DNA of 64,000 nucleotides from SHVO01 sp050250575. Lineage in GTDB: Bacteria > Pseudomonadota > Alphaproteobacteria > Rhodospirillales > Rhodospirillaceae. Positions 44,498 through 53,448 of this stretch are shown one piece after another. The translations under genes and the position numbers were made by a program. The notes below the pieces were generated by a model. It worked only from the letters and a program-made list of their open reading frames with translations. It did no database searches and was not told where the DNA came from. The stretch lies in assembly GCA_050250575.1 (NCBI GenBank), contig JBFWOJ010000001.1, positions 320,247 to 384,246 of the forward strand. Direction: 5' to 3'. Each line of letters starts with the position of its first letter. Position 1 is the stretch's first letter.

Positions 44498-44721
44498 ACG
44501 GTTTGAGCCGAGATCAGCAGACGGCGGTCCGACGGCACGTCATTGCAGTGAAGGCAGAGCACTTCGGGCTCGCTTTGGCTTCGGCTGACCGCCGTGAATC
44601 CGCGGGTGATGGCGATCAGACGGCGGGGCCCGGAGCGGCCGCCCTCCGGATGCGCCCAATGGGCGAGCCCGGGTTGTCCGCAAGTGGAACACTTCAGCCG
44701 TACGGTGTGGACCGAGTCCAT
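44494..44721 (-). CDS. Small zinc-ribbon protein (75 aa)
   Basis: The ATG at 44721 has GAGGGG 6 nt ahead. The product has CSTC near residue 11 and CLHC near residue 57, a CxxC-x(n)-CxxC pattern that can form a zinc ribbon, separated by Arg-rich and Gly-rich residues. It overlaps the helicase gene end by 4 bp on the opposite strand. I do not recognise the family. Possible roles are nucleic-acid binding or a small adaptor. Confidence 0.68.
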   Translation of the reverse strand: MDSVHTVRLKCSTCGQPGLAHWAHPEGGRSGPRRLIAITRGFTAVSRSQSEPEVLCLHCNDVPSDRRLLISAQTV

Positions 44722-44917
44722 TATCGCCCCTCTTGCAAACCGGAGGAGCGCTCTTAGGGCGCGGATCCCAGGCATCGATGGCTTCCTGAACCCTTGACCG
44801 CCGGAATTCTCGCGCCGGACATTAACCCTATTTATTGTAAATTCAAAAGTGTTTTCAATAAGTTAGAGCAGCAACGTGAGCTACCGGAACAAAACACTCT
44901 TTTTGCGCGTTTTAGAA

Positions 44918-44947
44918 GAGTAACTTCACTTACTCAATTTGAGTAAG
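44918..44947 (+). promoter_or_regulatory. GAGTAA/TTACTC operator cluster ahead of the RHH gene
   Basis: Three half-sites lie in 30 bp: GAGTAA (44918-44923), TTACTC (44930-44935) and GAGTAA (44941-44946). The last two form the perfect palindrome CTTACTCAA-T-TTGAGTAAG (44929-44947). The array ends 39 bp before the ATG of the ribbon-helix-helix gene. RHH proteins bind short inverted or direct repeats as dimers, so autoregulation is the simple inference. The surrounding 44830-44990 is more AT-rich than the rest of the window. Confidence 0.68.
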
Positions 44948-44986
44948 AAAATGACGCGCTGTGACTGATCGGAGGTACAAGCGTTC

Positions 44987-45253
44987 ATGCCTAGGAAGAA
45001 CGGGGGATTGAAAGCCGGCGCCGACAAGTCCGTCCTCCAAAAGCGCCTGTCCCGCCTGCAAGTGATGTTGTCGGCCGACGAGCTGGTGGCGCTTGATAAT
45101 TTCCGCTTCGAAAAACGCATGCCGAGCCGCGCATCGGCCATTCGTGAAATTCTTCGCCGCGGCCTCAGCGCCGACGGCTTCGATACCGCCGTCAAAGGCT
45201 CCCACTCGAAATCCTTCGGCGTTCTGCGCGACGGATCCCACGACCAGGACTGA
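44987..45253 (+). CDS. Ribbon-helix-helix DNA-binding protein
   Basis: 88 residues. The RHH fold is clear: a basic N-terminus, strand RLQVMLS (about 23-29), helix A ADELVALDNFRFEKR (30-44), and helix B RASAIREILRRGL (48-60), then a Ser/His-rich tail. Such proteins dimerise and repress by placing the strand in the major groove. GGAGG lies 11 nt before the ATG. No toxin gene follows, so it is probably not a classical antitoxin. It is preceded by the operator cluster at 44918-44947, and its stop is close to the convergent panE gene. Confidence 0.88.
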   Translation: MPRKNGGLKAGADKSVLQKRLSRLQVMLSADELVALDNFRFEKRMPSRASAIREILRRGLSADGFDTAVKGSHSKSFGVLRDGSHDQD

Positions 45254-45258
45254 TTCCG

Positions 45259-46173
45259 CTATGCGGGTTTGCGTGTCTCGCGCAGCCTGACCAGCGCGTG
45301 CATCGCCGCGTTCAGCGGCGTCGGAATGCCGTAACGCTTGCCCTGCGCGGCGATATAGCCGTTGAGCGAATCGATTTCCGTGAGTTTGCCCTTGGCGAGA
45401 TCCTGATAGGTCGACGATAGCGTCGTGGGCATCGACGGACCGAGCTTCAGCACGCGGTCCTTGATATCAGCCGGATCAAGGATGATCCCCTTGGCTTTGG
45501 CGACCGCTATGCACTCGTCGGCCAGGATCATCATGTTCTGAACCGCTCCGGGGTCGGCGACCAGCGTTCCATAGGAGCAGGCCGTCAGCGCGCACTGGGC
45601 ATTGTAGGTGCAGTTCATCACCAGCTTGGTCCACATCTGCTGCGCGAGCGCGGCGCTGATGGTGCAGGGCATTCCCGCGGCCGTGAACATCTCGGCGATG
45701 CGCTTCAGGAGCTCTTCAGGGAAATCGCCGCCGATGACGAGTTCGCCGCGGCCGGTGTGCTTGAGCACGCCCGGCGCGGGCACGGCCGCCGCGACGTAGA
45801 CCGCCGCCGAGATCACCTCAAAGCCGAGTTCTTCCTCGATGCGCTCGGCGTTGTCGACGCCGTTCTGCATGCTGATCATCGGCACGCCGTCGCGCATGAA
45901 TGCCTTGGCTTCACGCGCAGCGGTCACGGTATCGAGGGTCTTCACGCAGAGAAGAACAAGGTCGGCGTCTTTCACCACACTCATGTCGGTGGTGGCTTTG
46001 ACCCGCACGGTTTCCTTGAAGGTCGTCGTGTCGAGAAGAAGGCCGTTCCGGTTGATGGCATCGACCCCGGCTTGGCGGCCGACGAGGGTCACCGGTACGC
46101 CGTGCCGCGCGAGCAAGCCGCCGTAGTAACAGCCGACCGCACCGGCGCCGACGGCAACAACGTTCTTGAACAT
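45259..46173 (-). CDS. panE: 2-dehydropantoate 2-reductase (PanE/ApbA family)
   Basis: Likely NADPH-dependent ketopantoate reductase of coenzyme A synthesis. The 304 residues begin with the Rossmann motif VVAVGAGAVGCYYGGLLARHG. The catalytic Lys lies in QQMWTKLVMNCTYNAQCALT, and the C-terminal domain has EIDSLNGYIAAQGKRYGIPTPLN, a standard ending for the family. It starts immediately after the stop of the upstream hypothetical gene, so the two form an operon. Paralogues with other keto-acid substrates exist, so the substrate is an inference. Confidence 0.92.
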   Translation of the reverse strand: MFKNVVAVGAGAVGCYYGGLLARHGVPVTLVGRQAGVDAINRNGLLLDTTTFKETVRVKATTDMSVVKDADLVLLCVKTLDTVTAAREAKAFMRDGVPMISMQNGVDNAERIEEELGFEVISAAVYVAAAVPAPGVLKHTGRGELVIGGDFPEELLKRIAEMFTAAGMPCTISAALAQQMWTKLVMNCTYNAQCALTACSYGTLVADPGAVQNMMILADECIAVAKAKGIILDPADIKDRVLKLGPSMPTTLSSTYQDLAKGKLTEIDSLNGYIAAQGKRYGIPTPLNAAMHALVRLRETRKPA

Positions 46174-46713
46174 CTATTCTCCCCCTGTGGCAGCGAAGCG
46201 GATGGTGACGGGACTGACCCCGACCGGCGCCAGTGTGCGCGTGAGGCGCGCGTGAATGGAGTGACGCTCGACGCACGTCCCTTTGGAGCCGAGCGGCAGG
46301 CGCAGGTTCGCAAGGCCCTCGCGCGGGATACGGACGGCGGTGACGGGGCGCGCCTTACCCCAATTGACCTCGCGCTCGACATCGACGAAGAGCAGCGTCC
46401 AGAATTCCGGGCGGCGCATCCAGTGCAGCTCGGCCTTGCCGAGATATTCAAACCCGAGGATCTCGTCGATTTCCTTGGGCGTCAGGCCGTCGGTCAACGC
46501 GCACACCTTCTCCCACGGCCAGTCGGTCAGCGGACCGAAGTCCAAGGTGTCGGTGCCTGCCATCAGCGCGTAACGCAGATTGCGCTGGAACGTCAGTTCC
46601 TTCTTCGATTCCGGACCGCCGGTACGCGTGTAGAGGAAATAGATGGTCGCGGGCGCGGCCGTGAAGATCGCCAGCAAGCCGATGACTTTAAGGAAGGATC
46701 GCGACGGCGCCAT
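46174..46713 (-). CDS. Hypothetical membrane-anchored protein (179 aa)
   Basis: Not recognised. A single N-terminal hydrophobic segment (about 8-27, FLKVIGLLAIFTAAPATIYFLY) is followed by a soluble domain with the blocks DWPWEKVCALTDGLTPKEID and EYLGKAELHWMRRPEFWTLLFVDVEREVN. The protein would sit in the inner membrane with its domain outside. It abuts panE with no spacer, so a shared function is possible. It is divergent from the 46797 gene 83 bp away. Confidence 0.7.
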   Translation of the reverse strand: MAPSRSFLKVIGLLAIFTAAPATIYFLYTRTGGPESKKELTFQRNLRYALMAGTDTLDFGPLTDWPWEKVCALTDGLTPKEIDEILGFEYLGKAELHWMRRPEFWTLLFVDVEREVNWGKARPVTAVRIPREGLANLRLPLGSKGTCVERHSIHARLTRTLAPVGVSPVTIRFAATGGE

Positions 46714-46796
46714 GGGGCGGTGAGCAAACTATCGAAGGGCATAGCCGGGCAAACTCTGTATCATGGCCCGAAGCGGAGGGCGAGGATCGAAGGCTC

Positions 46797-47450
46797 ATGG
46801 CCGATACGCGCAAAAGGCAGGACGACCCCCGCGATCCGGCTAGGCGCCCGCCCCTTCCGCACGGCGTCGAAGCCACGCCGCTCCAGGGGCCGGAGCACTA
46901 TCGCATCGAACACGGCCTTCGCGTGATCGATGTGCAGGTTCCGCAAATCGGCCATCTCTTCAACCGGCTCGATCCTTCGCCGCCTGCAACCAAGGATCTG
47001 GATTCACAGCTCGATCGCTACATCCGCGACGCGGTCGACGAAATCGGCGGCCCGGAAAAGGCCAAGATCGTCTTCCATCTGCCCGCGGAACAGCTGAAGC
47101 ACGTCCATGACACCGGATTGACCGATGCCGTACACAATTATTTCGCCTACCGCTGCTGGGCCGAGACCGTGCGCCTGAAGCAGATGCGCCGGCGTGGCTA
47201 CATCTCTTTTCTGATCGCACTCGCGTTTCTCATGGGCTGCCTGTTTGTGCGCAGCCTCCTGGAAGACGTCCCAGGCGCTGCGGCGGACATCGCCGCCGAG
47301 GGACTTCTCATCGCCGGCTGGGTGGCGATGTGGCGGCCGCTGGAGTTGTTCCTTTACGACTGGTGGCCGGTGTGGCGCGAGGCGCGCCTCTACAGGGAAC
47401 TCCAGAAGGTCACGGTCGACTGGCGCGCCGCGCCCGCCGGAACGCTCTGA
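46797..47450 (+). CDS. Hypothetical protein with two membrane helices (217 aa)
   Basis: Not recognised. A proline-rich start is followed by a soluble region with DLDSQLDRYIRDAVDEIGGPEKAKIVFHLP and NYFAYRCWAETVRLKQMRRRG. Two membrane segments follow (about 137-157 FLIALAFLMGCLFV and 165-185 AEGLLIAGWVAMWRPLEL), then a cytosolic basic tail. The ATG is in a strong purine-rich context. It stands alone, ending at a shared terminator with the convergent groESL operon. Confidence 0.75.
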   Translation: MADTRKRQDDPRDPARRPPLPHGVEATPLQGPEHYRIEHGLRVIDVQVPQIGHLFNRLDPSPPATKDLDSQLDRYIRDAVDEIGGPEKAKIVFHLPAEQLKHVHDTGLTDAVHNYFAYRCWAETVRLKQMRRRGYISFLIALAFLMGCLFVRSLLEDVPGAAADIAAEGLLIAGWVAMWRPLELFLYDWWPVWREARLYRELQKVTVDWRAAPAGTL

Positions 47451-47456
47451 AAAGAA

Positions 47457-47485
47457 AAGGGCCATACCTTGGCGGCATGGCCCTT
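47457..47485. terminator. Bidirectional terminator between groEL and the 46797 gene
   Basis: AAGGGCCAT (47457-47465) pairs with ATGGCCCTT (47477-47485) over an 11-nt loop. On the minus strand it is followed by TTCTTTTC, ideal for groEL termination. On the plus strand the tail is weaker (CACTT). It sits 30 bp after the groEL stop and 7 bp after the other gene's stop. Confidence 0.88.
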
Positions 47486-47514
47486 CACTTGTGCAAGGCT
47501 GCGGGAGACCGGAC

Positions 47515-49155
<1,641 letters not shown>

Positions 49156-49191
49156 GTGAATGTCCCTTTCTTACGTTTATTGGACGGGTGG

Positions 49192-49479
49192 CTAGTCGAT
49201 GATTCCCATGATGTCGGACTCCTTCATGATCAACAGCTCCTTGCCGTCGATCTTCACTTCGGTGCCCGACCACTTGCCGAACAGGATGCGGTCGCCCTTC
49301 TTCACGTCGAGGGGAACCAGCTTGCCCGACTCGTCGCGGTTGCCCGATCCGACGGAGATCACTTTGCCTTCCATCGGCTTTTCCTGGGCGGTGTCTGGAA
49401 TGATGATTCCGCCCTTGGTTTTGGTGTCGGATTCGACGCGCTCGACCAGAACCCGGTCATGCAATGGCCGAAATTTCAT
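49192..49479 (-). CDS. groES: Co-chaperonin GroES
   Basis: 95 residues, the normal co-chaperonin length. FRPLHDRVLVERVES opens the protein, TKGGIIIPDTAQEKPMEG holds the mobile loop that contacts GroEL, and GDRILFGKWSGTEVKIDGKELLIMKE closes it. It is first in the groESL operon. The CIRCE element lies 59-85 bp upstream of the start, within the transcript leader or just at its start. Confidence 0.99.
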   Translation of the reverse strand: MKFRPLHDRVLVERVESDTKTKGGIIIPDTAQEKPMEGKVISVGSGNRDESGKLVPLDVKKGDRILFGKWSGTEVKIDGKELLIMKESDIMGIID

Positions 49480-49537
49480 TCAACCCTCCATTTATCCTAT
49501 TGATAGTTAAAGCCTTTTCCCCCGGTCAGCGCATCTG

Positions 49538-49564
49538 TTAGCACTCACGCCCGGCGAGTGCCAG
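49538..49564 (-). promoter_or_regulatory. CIRCE element (HrcA operator) of groESL
   Basis: TTAGCACTC (49538-49546), nine bases, then GAGTGCCAG (49556-49564). The consensus is TTAGCACTC-N9-GAGTGCTAA; the left arm is perfect and the right arm has two mismatches. Spacer length is exact. HrcA repression of groESL is therefore expected; hrcA itself is not in the window. Confidence 0.93.
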
Positions 49565-49565
49565 C

Positions 49566-49594
49566 TAGGTAGCTAGCCGCGTTCGACGCGTCAA
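49566..49594 (-). promoter_or_regulatory. Candidate groESL promoter next to CIRCE
   Basis: On the minus strand TTGACG (49594-49589), 17 bp, then TACCTA (49571-49566). The -35 is close to consensus and the -10 matches at four of six. The -10 box ends one base before the CIRCE element, so HrcA bound there would block RNA polymerase. The -35 region CTTGACG is also compatible with a heat-shock sigma factor. Confidence 0.58.
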
Positions 49595-49645
49595 GAGGAG
49601 CGGGCGTTAAATAAGGCGGAAATTTGACGGCGCCACAGCCGGGGG

Positions 49646-49966
49646 TTAGACCCGGTCCGGTCCCATGAGCGGATGGGCGCCTTTGTCGCGATAGATGAAA
49701 TAGAGGTTGCGGCTATAAATCAGCACCCCGCCGAGCTGGGCGATGATGAACACCGGCTCCTGAATATAAAAAGCGTAGATCAGGGTGAGGATCCCGCCCA
49801 GCAGCGATAGGTGCCAGAAGGCAAGCGGGATCACGCTGCGCTTGAGACGCTCGCTGGCGAACCACTGCACAAAGAAGCGCGAGCCGAAGGTGACCTGCCC
49901 CACGAGGCCGACGGCCTTCATGACGTTCATCGTCGCGAACCAGGCCAGGAACCAGCTCATCTTCAA
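49646..49966 (-). CDS. LpxB-N-terminal-domain (LABN) small membrane protein
   Basis: 106 residues with three predicted membrane helices and the family's GLVGQVTFGSRFFVQWFASER, VIPLAFWHLSLLGGILTLIYAFY and RNLYFIYRDKG blocks. This domain is fused to the N-terminus of some lipid-A disaccharide synthases and also stands alone next to glycosyltransferases, where it resembles small flippase-like proteins. It follows the GT2 gene by 4 bp. A joint role in transferring or flipping a polyprenyl-linked sugar is inferred. Confidence 0.85.
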   Translation of the reverse strand: MKMSWFLAWFATMNVMKAVGLVGQVTFGSRFFVQWFASERLKRSVIPLAFWHLSLLGGILTLIYAFYIQEPVFIIAQLGGVLIYSRNLYFIYRDKGAHPLMGPDRV

Positions 49967-49970
49967 CCTC

Positions 49971-50708
49971 TTATGATTTGAGAGTGGGGCGGGTATTGCG
50001 GCGCATCAGCCACAATACGCCAAGCATATCGACGACGCCGATCAGGCCCCGCCGCCAGATCGTGTACTTCGAAGCGCCGCGCGTCCGCATGCGGTGGGCA
50101 ACGGGAACGGAGCACACCCGACCGCCCGCGCGCAGCACCAGCGCCGGCATGAAACGATGAAGCGCATCGAAGCGCGGCAGCGCGAGGAAGAGATCGCGCG
50201 GCAGCAATTTGATGCCGCAGCCGGAATCCGGAGTTGCATCACCGAGCACGGCGCCGCGAATGCCGTTGGCGATGCGCGAGGCGACGAGACGCGCGGCATT
50301 ATCGCGCCGGCTTCCGCGCCGGCCGATGAACAGCGTGCGCGCCGCATCGGCACCTGCGTTGTCACGCTTGGTGAGCAGACGGGGCAGGTCGGCCGGATCG
50401 TTCTGCCCGTCGCCGTCGAGGGTCGCGATCCAGGTGCCGCGCGCCGCCTGAACACCGTTGATCGTCGCCTGGCTCTGTCCGCACGACTTTGCGTGGGTCA
50501 GCACACGCACGCGAGGATCGTTCAGCGCGGCAAGCTCGGCCGGGGTCGTGTCGGTGGAGCCGTCGTCGACGAAAATGATTTCGTATGAAGGTAAAGCCTT
50601 CAAGGCCGCATGTATCTCAGCCACCAGCTGCGTCACATTGCCCGCCTCGTCGCGAACGGGAATGACGACCGAAAGCTCCAAGAAGGAAGAAGGTGAAGGC
50701 GCGTTCAT
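49971..50708 (-). CDS. GT2 glycosyltransferase, dolichyl/polyprenyl-phosphate-sugar type
   Basis: 245 residues. The GT-A fold is visible from SVVIPVRDEAGNVTQLV, IIFVDDGSTDTTPAEL and TLDGDGQNDPADLP (DxD-like metal site), with an RMRTRGASKYTIWRRG basic block as in dolichol-phosphate mannose synthases. The C-terminus has a hydrophobic helix (GLIGVVDMLGVLWLM). It likely moves a sugar from a nucleotide donor to a lipid phosphate. It is upstream of and near-coupled to the LABN gene. Confidence 0.88.
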   Translation of the reverse strand: MNAPSPSSFLELSVVIPVRDEAGNVTQLVAEIHAALKALPSYEIIFVDDGSTDTTPAELAALNDPRVRVLTHAKSCGQSQATINGVQAARGTWIATLDGDGQNDPADLPRLLTKRDNAGADAARTLFIGRRGSRRDNAARLVASRIANGIRGAVLGDATPDSGCGIKLLPRDLFLALPRFDALHRFMPALVLRAGGRVCSVPVAHRMRTRGASKYTIWRRGLIGVVDMLGVLWLMRRNTRPTLKS

Positions 50709-50833
50709 CGAGGGCCGAAGGTGGTGATGCCGCCGTCATACACGCGTGCACGGCGCCGAACAAAAGGTTTGTATTGGCATTATTTAGGGCCCGTGCGCTT
50801 GTTCCCGCAGAAGGCATGGCCTAATCCTAGCCC

Positions 50834-51928
50834 ATGCCTGCCCAGCGCCAGCCGTCCGCCCCGCCCTCTTCGCGTGCCATTGCTTGGTGGCTGGTCGTTT
50901 GCGCGGCCATGATCTTTATCATGGTGGTCATTGGCGGGGCGACCCGGCTGACGGAGTCCGGACTTTCGATGGTCGAGTGGAAACCGCTCACCATGGTCCC
51001 GCCGCTGAGCGAGGCGCAGTGGCAGGACGAATTCGCCGCCTACCGCTCCTCGCCCGAGTACAGGCTGAAGAACGCCGGCATGTCGCTCGCGGCGTTCAAG
51101 AAAATCTATTGGTTCGAGTTCACGCATCGGCTCTGGGGCCGGCTGATCGGTTTCGTCTTCGCCGTGCCGCTTCTCTATTTCATCTGGCGGCGCGCCGTGG
51201 ACCGGCCGCTTCTTTTCAAACTCGCCGGCCTGTTCATCCTCGGTGGACTCCAAGGGGCGCTGGGCTGGTTCATGGTGGCGAGCGGTCTCGTCGACCGCCC
51301 CGACGTGAGTCAGTACCGCCTCGCGGCTCATCTCACGCTCGCCTTTGCGGTCTATGGCTTGATTGTTTGGCTCGCGCTCGAGCTGTTCGAGCAAGGGCGT
51401 GAGCGGCCGCCCTCGACGCTCGCGCCGGCTCTGCAGCGTGCTGCGCGGTTCTTGCCATTCTTCGCGCTCGTGGTGGTCGGCGCCGGCGCCTTCGTTGCGG
51501 GGATTAATGCCGGCCTTATCTATAATACATTCCCGCTGATGGACGGGCGGGTGATCCCGGAAGGGCTCTATTCGATGCGACCCTGGTACATGAGCGCCTT
51601 CGAAGACGCGACGACGGTGCAATTCAATCATCGCGTGCTCGCCCTCAGTCTGTTCGCCCTGATCGCCGTCGTGTGGGCGCGCGCGGGGCGTGTGGTTACG
51701 GGCCGTACGCGTGCCGTCCTGAACGCGATGATGATCATGGCTTTGGTGCAGGCCGGGCTTGGTATTTCGACACTCGTCCTCCAAGTACCGCTTGGCCTTG
51801 CGCTTGCGCACCAGGCGGGCGCGCTCGCGCTCTTTACCTTCACCGTGTGGTTCGCCCACACCCAGCGCGCCGCGAGCCCCGCACCGGCGGGCGCGCATCC
51901 ACCTTTCCACGCTGAACCGGCGGAGTAG
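50834..51928 (+). CDS. ctaA: Haem A synthase (CtaA/COX15)
   Basis: Converts haem O to haem A for aa3-type cytochrome oxidase. The 364 residues have eight membrane helices and the family's histidine motifs: EFTHRLWGRLIGFVFAVPL, the His in RLAAHLTLAF, TVQFNHRVLALSL and LAHQAGALALF. The N-terminal IGGATRLTESGLSMVEWKP motif is diagnostic. It overlaps nothing, but tldD starts 5 bp after its stop, so they may be co-transcribed. Confidence 0.97.
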   Translation: MPAQRQPSAPPSSRAIAWWLVVCAAMIFIMVVIGGATRLTESGLSMVEWKPLTMVPPLSEAQWQDEFAAYRSSPEYRLKNAGMSLAAFKKIYWFEFTHRLWGRLIGFVFAVPLLYFIWRRAVDRPLLFKLAGLFILGGLQGALGWFMVASGLVDRPDVSQYRLAAHLTLAFAVYGLIVWLALELFEQGRERPPSTLAPALQRAARFLPFFALVVVGAGAFVAGINAGLIYNTFPLMDGRVIPEGLYSMRPWYMSAFEDATTVQFNHRVLALSLFALIAVVWARAGRVVTGRTRAVLNAMMIMALVQAGLGISTLVLQVPLGLALAHQAGALALFTFTVWFAHTQRAASPAPAGAHPPFHAEPAE

Positions 51929-51932
51929 ACCC

Positions 51933-53366
51933 ATGGCCGACCTCAAGACCACCGAAACGTTGTTTTTCGACAAGACCGGCATGGACAAGAACTCCGTCAG
52001 CCGTGTCGTCGCAAACGCGCTTCAGGACTGCGACGACGGCGAGCTTTACATGGAGTACTGCCAGTCGGAGAGCTTCAGCTTCGACGACGGTCGCATCAAG
52101 AATGCCTCGTTCGACACCTCGCAGGGCTTCGGCCTGCGCGCCGTGTCCGGTGAAGTGACCGGCTTTGCGCACTCGACGACCTTGACCGAGCAAGCCATCG
52201 CCCGCGCCGGTGAGACCGTGCGCGCCGTGCGGACAGGGCGCGGCGGCACCCTCGCCGACCCGCCGTCGGGCACGAACCAGCAGCTCTATACCGATGAAAA
52301 CCCGCTGCCGATGGTGCCGTTCGACATCAAGGTCGCGACGCTGGCCGAAATCGACGCTTACGCCCGCAAGAAGGATCCGCGTGTGAAACAGGTGAGCGCG
52401 TCGCTCGCCGGGTCCTGGCAAGCGGTGCATATCTTGCGGCCGGATGGCTACAACGTCGCCGACATCCGCCCGTTGGTGCGGCTCAACGTCAGTATCATTG
52501 TCGAGGACAAAGGCCGTATGGAAACCGGCAGCTACGGCGCCGGCGGCCGCGTTACCTACGGTGAATTCCTGAAGGCCGATACCTGGCAGGCGGCGGTCGA
52601 TGAAGCGCTACGCCAGGCGCTCGTCAACCTTGAAGCGGTCGATGCGCCGGGCGGCGAAATGGAAGTCGTGCTCGGTCCCGGGTGGCCCGGCGTGCTGCTG
52701 CACGAAGCGGTCGGTCACGGGCTGGAGGGCGACTTCAATCGCAAGAAGACTTCGGCCTTCTCAAATCTCATGGGTCAGCGCGTGGCGTCGAAAGGTGTCA
52801 CCGTCATCGACGATGGCACCTTCCACGATCGCCGCGGCTCACTCACCGTCGATGATGAAGGGACGCCAACCTCGCGCACGGTACTGATCGAAGACGGGAT
52901 CCTCACAGGTTATCTCCAGGACCGCCTGAATGCGCGTCTCATGAACATGCGTCCGACCGGCAATGGCCGGCGGCAGTCTTACGCGCATCACCCCATGCCG
53001 CGCATGACCAACACCTTCATGCTGGGCGGCGATCGCCACCCGGATGAAATCATCGCTTCCGTCAAGAAGGGGCTTTACGCCGTGAATTTCGGCGGCGGAC
53101 AGGTGGACATCACGTCGGGCAAGTTCGTCTTCTCGGCCACCGAGGCTTACATGATCGAGAACGGCAAAATCGGCCGCCCGGTCAAGGGTGCGACCCTGAT
53201 CGGGAATGGGCCGGATTCGATGCGTAAAGTGTCCATGATCGGCAACGACATGAAGCTCGATCCCGGCATCGGTACCTGCGGTAAGGACGGACAGGGCGTG
53301 CCGTGCGGCGTGGGACAGCCGACGTTGAAGATCGAACAACTCACCGTGGGCGGCACCGCGGTCTAG
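51933..53366 (+). CDS. tldD: TldD, metalloprotease subunit
   Basis: Zinc protease that works with PmbA/TldE on small peptides. The start is the ATG at 51933 with CGGAG upstream, giving 477 residues, the normal size. The catalytic motif is HEAVGHGLEGD (His257, Glu258, His262). GTGNGRRQSYAHHPMPRMTNTF-like and NFGGGQVDITSGKFVF blocks flank it. pmbA is not in the window. The frame extends upstream across the end of ctaA, but that part is not family-like. Confidence 0.96.
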   Translation: MADLKTTETLFFDKTGMDKNSVSRVVANALQDCDDGELYMEYCQSESFSFDDGRIKNASFDTSQGFGLRAVSGEVTGFAHSTTLTEQAIARAGETVRAVRTGRGGTLADPPSGTNQQLYTDENPLPMVPFDIKVATLAEIDAYARKKDPRVKQVSASLAGSWQAVHILRPDGYNVADIRPLVRLNVSIIVEDKGRMETGSYGAGGRVTYGEFLKADTWQAAVDEALRQALVNLEAVDAPGGEMEVVLGPGWPGVLLHEAVGHGLEGDFNRKKTSAFSNLMGQRVASKGVTVIDDGTFHDRRGSLTVDDEGTPTSRTVLIEDGILTGYLQDRLNARLMNMRPTGNGRRQSYAHHPMPRMTNTFMLGGDRHPDEIIASVKKGLYAVNFGGGQVDITSGKFVFSATEAYMIENGKIGRPVKGATLIGNGPDSMRKVSMIGNDMKLDPGIGTCGKDGQGVPCGVGQPTLKIEQLTVGGTAV

Positions 53367-53448
53367 TTTTGCCTCGATACCCGAGGTAATCTTCCGTTGC
53401 GGCGCGGCGCCATTGGGGGACGGCCGCGGTTCTGGAGTTCGTTTCGCG

